Source: Owenia fusiformis
Lineage: Eukaryota; Annelida; Polychaeta; Sabellida; Oweniidae
Assembly (NCBI GenBank): GCA_903813345.2
Contig: CAIIXF020000003.1
Span: 4,551,815 to 4,615,814 of the forward strand
Reading direction: 5' to 3'
Length of the DNA stretch: 64,000 bases
Part shown: in pieces, positions 56,271 to 64,000 of the stretch
Layout of the letters: each line of letters starts with the position of its first letter
Position numbering within the stretch: the first letter of the stretch is position 1
Program-made: the position numbers and the translations under genes
Notes under the pieces: generated by a model
Told to the model about the DNA's origin: nothing
The model's database searches: none
The model's input: the letters and a program-made list of their open reading frames with translations, nothing else

Positions 56271-57347
56271 AATATGAGATGGAATATTGAATTAATGTTC
56301 TTGAATGGTCTATGAATGAGTAATTGCTATTTGTTCAAATGTATGTCATACATAGTTCCTTTATAGATATGAGATGGAATATTGAATTAATGTTCTTGAA
56401 TGGCCTATGAATGAGTAATTGCTATTTGTTCAAATGTATGCCATACATAGCTCCTTTATAAATATGAGATGGAATATTGAATTAATGTTCTTGAATGGTC
56501 TACGAATGAGTAATTGCTATTTGTTCAAATGTTTGTCATACATAGTTCCATTATAAATATGAGATGGAATATTGAATTAGTGTTCTTGAATGGTCTACGA
56601 ATGAGTAATTGCTATTTGTTCAAATGTATGTCATACATAGTTCCATTATAAATATGAGATGGAATATTGAATTAATGTTCTTGAATGGTCTATGAATGAG
56701 TAATTGCTATTTGTTCAAATGTATGTCATACATAGTTCCATTATAAATATGAGATGGAATATTGAATTAATGTTCTTGAATGGTCTATGAATGAGTAATT
56801 GCTATTTGTTCAAATGTATGTCATTCATAGTTCATAGTTCCATAATAAATATGAGATGGAATATTGCATTGATGTTGAATGGTCTATGAATTGCTATTTG
56901 TTCAAATGTATGCCATACATAGTTCCATTAATATGAGATGGAATATTGAATTAATGTTCTTGAATGGTCTATGAATGAGTAATTGCTATTTGTGGTATGA
57001 GTACCGTAATCCAACGACAAATTCGAAAATTCATATCAATACTTTCGTTCGTGATCAACTTTAAAACGCTTACTCCCCATAGTATTATATATCAAAATGT
57101 ACCTGTTCATATAGGGGTTCGATTGATCTACATCAAATTATAGGGAGTCAGGTTACTTTTTGAGATATCAGCGTCCATTTATTGTAACTCGCGTTTGCTA
57201 TACCATTTCTTCAATTCTGAGATGATGGGCAAACGCGTAGTAAACATGCTCACGTCGGAACTATTTTTGAGCTACATTGCTATTTTCGTAATTCAAATGA
57301 AAGTTGAACTCCTCCTCCTTATTTTGATACCAAATAGTGGCATACTA

Positions 57348-58668
57348 CAGGGTGTCCCGAAAGTATGGGGGCCCCCCTAGGCAGACATATTCCAGTGTCC
57401 TCATAGTATGTGTCATATATCATTTTAAAGCTTGTCCAAAGTTACATTGATTTGCCAAGTATCATGGTTTAACTCCCAAATGGGAAAAAGTTACAGTCAT
57501 TTTAAAAGTTAGTGTTTTGTCAAAATCAAGTTCAATTTTACACCACATTACTACAGGGTGGTCCAAAAAAATTGGAACATTTGTTAATTGAACACAAAAT
57601 CTTTATTTTTTCTCTAAAATGCACCAAAACTTTACTGAGAAGAGGCCAGCCACTTTTCTATCTGATGTAAATTTTATAGTTGCATACAACAAAGTTAATG
57701 CATTAAACTAGTCAATGTTTGATATGACCCCTCTTCTCCTGAATTACAAGTTGAAGCTGGGGCTCAGATTTGTAAATATTCAATTAGTTTGCTGTTCGTT
57801 TGTTTTGTCAAAGCAATCTTGACTAAAAATTCAGTTTGATCAACCTTCCTATTTGTTTGCCTTGGAAGATCAAATCCAAATTGATGGGTATCAAGCATAT
57901 TCTGATGGCGTTGGATATATTACTGATTGAATATTCTCCAGAAAGAGTTCGGGGCAGTCTCATTTGACTGGTAAATGAAGCCGGCCCTCCCCTTTATTGT
58001 TCTGATATGAATAATATTCATTGGATATATCAATATGCATGTCAGTATCATAAAAGAGTCTCCAATAACACAGATGATAATTATATGTGCTTTGCGTAGG
58101 TTTTTAATAAAACTTTGTGAATAACTGGTCAGTTTTGCCTTTTCTGAAAAGTGGGAACAATTCTTTTGTCACTTGAGTAGCTGTGAGGGTTATGCAATTG
58201 CTCACCTCTGACATGTTCCTTCTTCCCTACTCTTAAATCAAAATGATCATTCTGGGTATTGTTTAATTTGGTATTAACACAATATTTTTCTGGTAAACCC
58301 CAGATGTAAATACCTCTTGTCAACTGGATATTATTTTATAATATGTTTATAGCAATCAACATGTTCATTAAAGCTTTGAAATAAAGAATACTTGAAAAAG
58401 TAGCGGCGAAATTAACATGTGTATATTTAAGAAAAGGGGCTCCTATCCAACATTGACTGGTTTAATGCATTAACATTGTGGTTTTCACCTATAAACTTTA
58501 CATAAGATAAATAGTGACTGAACTATGATCAGTGAAAGTTTGGTGCATTTTAGAAGAAAAATGATTTGGACCACCCTGTAGATAAGATTTAAAATGATAT
58601 ATGACAGATACTATGATGACACTGGTATATGTCTGCCTAGGGGGGGGGCATACTTTCGGGACACCCTG
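57348..58668. mobile_element. Middle element: Tc1/mariner-type MITE
   Basis: Ends CAGGGTGTCCCGAAAGTATG and its complement, with inverted similarity extending about 88 bp (CCCTAGGCAGACATAT, ATCATTTTAAA), flanked by TA at 57346 and 58669. Without the inner insertion it would be about 296 bp. Confidence 0.85.
57554..58578. mobile_element. Inner element: second Tc1/mariner-type insertion
   Basis: Ends CAGGGTGGTCCAAA and TTTGGACCACCCTG, with CTAAAATGCACCAAA mirrored further in, flanked by TA. The interior of about 1 kb has no intact transposase. It inserted into the middle element, so it is the youngest of the three. Confidence 0.85.
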
Positions 58669-61600
58669 TAGGTACTAGAAGACAACCATGGTGTTATTTA
58701 GAACAATACTACAGGTTTTTAAATGGACTATATAGGGGTCATACCTTTTGGCGGATGGATATGGAACCTCATACCTTGTTCAAATGTATGTCAATTACAT
58801 AGTTCCATTATAAATATGAGATGGAATATTGAATTAATGTTCTTGAATGGTCTACGAATGAGTAATTGCTATTTGTTCAAATGTATGTCATTCATAGTTC
58901 ATAGTTCCATAATAAATATGAGATGGAATATTGCATTGATGTTGAATGGTCTATGAATTGCTATTTGTTCAAATGTATGCCATACCACATAGTTCCATTA
59001 TAAATATGAGATGGAATATTGAATTAATGTTCTTGAATGGTCTACGAATGAGTAATTGCTATTTGTTCAAATGTATGCCATACATAGTTCCATTATAAAT
59101 ATGAGATGGAATATTGAATTGATGTTCTTGAATGGTCTACAAATGAGTAATTGCTATTTGTTCAAATGTATGCCATACATAGTTCCTTTATAAATATGAG
59201 ATGGAATATTGAAATGATGTTCTTGAATGGTCTACGAATGAGTAATTGCTATTTGTTCAAATGTATGCCATACATAGTTCCATTAATATGAGATGGAATA
59301 TTGAATTAATGTTCTTGAATGATCTATGAATGAAATTGCTATTTATTCAAATGCTTGTCATACATAGTTCCATTAATATGAGATGGAATATTGAATTAAT
59401 GTTCTTGAATGATCTATGAATGAGTAATTGCTATTTGTTCAAATGTATGTCATTCATAGTTCATAGTTCCATAATAAATATGAGATGGAATATTGCATTG
59501 ATGTTGAATGGTCTATGAATTGCTATTTGTTCAAATGTATGCCATACATAGCTCCTTTATAAATATGAGATGGAATATTGAATTAATGTTTTTGAATGGT
59601 CTATGAATGAGTAATTGCTATTTGTTCAAATGTATGCCATACATAGTTCCAATATAAATATGAGATGGAATATTGAATTAGTGTTCTTGAATGGTCTATG
59701 AATAATTGCTATTTGTTCAAATGTATGCCATACATAGTTCCTTTATAAATATGAGATGAAATATTGAATTGATGTTCTTGAATGGTCTATGAATAATTGC
59801 TATTTGTTCAAATGTATGTCATACATAGTTCCATTATAAATATGAGATGGAATATTGAATTAGTGTTCTTGAATGGTCTATGAATGAGTAATTGCTATTT
59901 GTTCAAATGTATGTCATACATAGTTCCATTATAAATATGAGATGGAATATTGAATTAGTGTTCTTGAATGGTCTATGAATGAGTAATTGCTATTTGTTCA
60001 AATGTATGCCATACATAGTTCCATTAATATGAGATGGAATATTGAATTAATGTTCTTGAATGTTCTATGAATGAGTAATTGCTATTTGTTCAAATGTATG
60101 TCATACATAGTTCCTTTATAAATATGAGATGGAATATTGAATTAGTGTTCTTGAATGGTCTATGAATGAGTAATTGCTATTTGTTCAAATGTATGCCATA
60201 CATAGTTCCATTATAAATATGAGATGGAATATTGAATTAGTGTTCTTGAATGGTCTATGAATGAGTAATTGCTATTTGTTCAAATGTATGTCATACATAG
60301 TTCCATTATAAATATGAGATGGAATATTGAATTAGTGTTCTTGAATGGTCTATGAATGAGTAATTGCTATTTGTTCAAATGTATGTCATACATAGTTCCT
60401 TTATAAATATGAGATGAAATATTGAATTGATGTTCTTGAATGGTCTATGAATGAGTAATTGCTATTTGTTCAAATGTATGCCATACATAGTTCCATTATA
60501 AATATGAGATGGAATATTGAATTAGTGTTCTTGAATGGTCTATGAATGAGTAATTGCTATTTGTTCAAATGTATGCCATACATAGTTCCATTATAAATAT
60601 GAGATGGAATATTGAATTAGTGTTCTTGAATGGTCTATGAATGAGTAATTGCTATTTGTTCAAATGTATGTCATACATAGTTCCATTATAAATATGAGAT
60701 GGAATATTGAATTAGTGTTTTTGAATGGTCTATGAATGAGTAATTGCTATTTGTTCAAATGTATGTCATACATAGTTCCTTTATAAATATGAGATGAAAT
60801 ATTGAATTGATGTTCTTGAATGGTCTATGAATGAGTAATTGCTATTTGTTCAAATGTATGCCATACATAGTTCCATTATAAATATGAGATGAAATATTGA
60901 ATTAGTGTTCTTGAATGGTCTATGAATGAGTAATTGCTATTTGTTCAAATGTATGTCATACATAGTTCCTTTATAAATATGAGATGGAATATTGATTAAT
61001 GTTCTTGAATGGTCTATGAATGAGTAATTGCTATTTGTTCAAATGTATGTCATACATAGTTCCATTATAAATATGAGATGGAATATTGAATTAGTGTTCT
61101 TGAATGGTCTATGAATGAGTAATTGCTATTTGTTCAAATGTATGTCATACATAGTTCCTTTATAAATATGAGATGAAATATTGAATTGATGTTCTTGAAT
61201 GGTCTATGAATGAGTAATTGCTATTTGTTCAAATGTATGTCATACATAGTTCCATTATAAATATGAGATGGAATATTGAATTAGTGTTCTTGAATGGTCT
61301 ATGAATAATTGCTATTTGTTCAAATGTATGCCATACATAGTTCCATTATAAATATGAGATGGAATATTGAATTAGTGTTCTTGAATGGTCTATGAATGAG
61401 TAATTGCTATTTGTTCAAATGTATGTCATACATAGTTCCTTTATAAATATGAGATGGAATATTGATTAATGTTCTTGAATGGTCTATGAATGAGTAATTG
61501 CTATTTGTTCAAATGTATGTCATACATAGTTCCATTGTAAATATGAGATGGAATATTGAATTAGTGTTCTTGAATGGTCTATGAATGAGTAATTGCTATT

Positions 61601-64000
61601 TGTTCAAATGTATGTCATACATAGTTCCATTATAAATATGAGATGGAATATTGAATTAGTGTTCTTGAATGGTCTATGAATGAGTAATTGCTATTTGTTC
61701 AAATGTATGCCATACATAGTTCCAATATAAATATGAGATGGAATATTGAATTAGTGTTCTTGAATGGTCTATGAATAATTGCTATTTGTTCAAATGTATG
61801 TCATACATAGTTCCATTAATATGAGATGGAATATTGAATTAGTGTTCTTGAATGGTCTATGAATGAGTAATTGCTATTTGTTCAAATGTATGTCATTCAT
61901 AGTTCATAGTTCCATAATAAATATGAGATGGAATATTGCATTGATGTTGAATGGTCTATGAATTGCTATTTGTTCAAATGCTTGTCATACATAGTTCCAT
62001 TATAAATATGAGATGGAATATTGAATTAATGTTCTAGAATGGTCTATGAATGAGTAATTGCTATTTGTTCAAATGTATGTCATTCATAGTTCATAGTTCC
62101 TTAATAAATATGAGATGGAATATTGCATTGATGTTGAATGGTCTATGAATTGCTATTTGTTCAAATGTTTGCCATACATAGTTCCTTTATAAATATGAGA
62201 TGGAATATTGAATTGATGTTCTTGAATGGTCTACAAATGAGTAATTGCTATTTGTTCAAATGTATGTCATACATAGTTCCATTAATATGAGATGGAATAT
62301 TGAATTAATGTTCTTGAATGGTCTACGAATGAGTAATTGCTATTTGTTCAAATGTATGCCATACATAGTTCCAATATAAATATGAGATGGAATATTGAAT
62401 TAATGTTCTTGAATGGTCTATGAATGAGTAATTGCTATTTGTTCAAATGTATGTCATACATAGTTCATAGTTCCATAATAAATATGAGATGGAATATTGC
62501 ATTGATGTTGAATGGTCTATGAATTGCTATTTGTTCAAATGTATGCCATACATAGCTCCTTTATAAATATGAGATGGAATATTGAATTAATGTTCTTGAA
62601 TGGTCTACGAATGAGTAATTGCTATTTGTTCAAATGTTTGCCATACATAGTTCCATTGTAAATATGAGATGGAATATTGAATTAATGTTCTTGAATGGTC
62701 TACGAATGAGTAATTGCTATTTGGTCAAATGTTTGCCATACATAGTTCCATTGTAAATATGAGATGGAATATTGAATTAATGTTCTTGAATGGTCTACGA
62801 ATGAGTAATTGCTATTTGTTCAAATGTTTGCCATACATAGTTCCTTTATAAATATGAGATGGAATATTGAATTAATGTTCTTGAATGGTCTACGAATGAG
62901 TAATTGCTATTTGTTCAAATGTATGTCATACATAGTTCCTTTATAAATATGAGATGGAATATTGATTAATGTTCTTGAATGGTCTATGAATGAGTAATTG
63001 CTATTTGTTCAAATGTATGCCATACATAGTTCCATTATAAATATGAGATGAAATATTGAATTGATGTTCTTGAATGGTCTACGAATGAGTAATTGCTATT
63101 TGTTCAAATGTATGCCATACATAGTTCCATTATAAATATGAGATGAAATATTGAATTGATGTTCTTGAATGGTCTACGAATGAGTAATTGCTATTTGTTC
63201 AAATGTATGTCATACATAGTTCCTTTATAAATATGAGATGGAATATTGATTAATGTTCTTGAATGGTCTATGAATGAGTAATTGCTATTTGTTCAAATGT
63301 ATGCCATACATAGTTCCATTATAAATATGAGATGGAATATTGAATTAATGTTTTTGAATGGTCTATGAATGAGTAATTGCTATTTGTTCAAATGTATGCC
63401 ATACATAGTTCCAATATAAATATGAGATGGAATATTGAATTAGTGTTCTTGAATGGTCTATGAATAATTGCTATTTGTTCAAATGTATGCCATACATAGC
63501 TCCTTTATAAATATGAGATGGAATATTGAATTAATGTTCTGGAATGGTCTATGAATAAATAATTGCTATTTGTTCAAATGTATGTCATACATAGTTCCAT
63601 TATAAATATGAGATGGAATATTGAATTAGTGTTCTTGAATGGTCTATGAATAATTGCTATTTGTTCAAATGTATGTCATACATAGTTCCATTAATATGAG
63701 ATGGAATATTGAATTAGTGTTCTTGAATGGTCTATGAATGAGTAATTGCTATTTGTTCAAATGTATGCCATACATAGTTCCAATATAAATATGAGATGGA
63801 ATATTGAATTAGTGTTCTTGAATGGTCTATGAATGAGTAATTGCTATTTGTTCAAATGTATGTCATACATAGTTCCATTAATATGAGATGGAATATTGAA
63901 TTAGTGTTCTTGAATGGTCTACGAATGAGTAATTGCTATTTGTTAAAATGTATGTCATTTATAGTTCATAGTTCCATAATAAATATGAGATGGAATATTG

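Larger units (their letters stand above)
56994..58775. mobile_element. Outer transposon of a three-level nest (4 bp TSD TTGT)
   Basis: It splits a satellite unit: ...GCTATTTGT|GGTATGAG ... CTCATACC|TTGTTCAAATG. TTGT at 56990-56993 is duplicated at 58776-58779, and the ends GGTATGAG/CTCATACC are inverted. Its own sequence is 56994-57345 plus 58671-58775; the rest is a later insertion. Superfamily not identified. Confidence 0.75.
56280..64000. repeat. 95 bp satellite array, reaches the window end
   Basis: Unit: ATATGAGATGGAATATTGAA, TTAATGTTCTTGAATGGTCT, ATGAATGAGTAATTGC, TATTTGTTCAAATGTATG, CATACATAGTTCCATTATAA. About 8 units precede and about 55 follow a nested transposon insertion (56994-58775). 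A second unit type recurs (near 56820, 58890, 59450, 61890, 62080, 62460 and 63955): it has a doubled TTCATAGTTCATAGTTCC and a shortened ATTGCATTGATGTTGAATGG...GAATTGC. Other variants lack AATGAGT or an A in ATTGATTAATG. No ORF of note. Confidence 0.95.

Overview
This is an AT-rich animal nuclear genome window: spliceosomal introns with GT-AG sites, many small Tc1/mariner, hAT and fold-back elements, and dense tandem arrays. The proteins (a CEP89 centriolar protein, a neutral sphingomyelinase of the SMPD3 type, and a type II membrane glycosyltransferase-like protein of a kind I recall as common in marine invertebrates) suggest an invertebrate deuterostome or lophotrochozoan, perhaps a mollusc. 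The species is not certain.

Layout. 1-3.8 kb: non-coding, with a promoter-like CRE/NRF1 pair near 0.9 kb and small fold-back repeats. 3.87-7.48 kb (+): a 117-residue ORF, then a 1051-residue disordered protein carrying four copies of an amphipathic helix motif. 7.5-18.9 kb: a mobile-element zone with a 4.3 kb compound fold-back element built of inverted and direct copies (each carrying a TATA-box plus a 37-codon ORF), a second fold-back element, a 540 bp palindrome, two inverted copies of a dispersed repeat, and a transposase relic. 18.99-23.88 kb (+): a two-exon glycosyltransferase-like gene. 24-28.4 kb: MITEs and a 39 bp array. 29.3-37.1 kb (-): seven exons covering the catalytic domain of an SMPD3-like neutral sphingomyelinase. 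39.2-55.3 kb (+): a complete 17-exon CEP89 gene, reconstructed with every intron phase consistent (802 residues). 56.3-64 kb: a 95 bp satellite that runs off the window and is interrupted by a three-level nest of transposons.

The most striking signal is shared by three neighbouring genes. Many intronic or 3' flanking minisatellites are tandem copies of the adjacent exon's own edge, including its splice donor, splice acceptor or stop codon. I count about a dozen such cases. The full exon always sits at one end of the array, and the extra copies carry intact-looking splice signals but lack the rest of the exon, often with in-frame stops. This looks like a recurrent process seeded at exon boundaries, not coincidence. 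Its mechanism and any effect on splicing are unknown.
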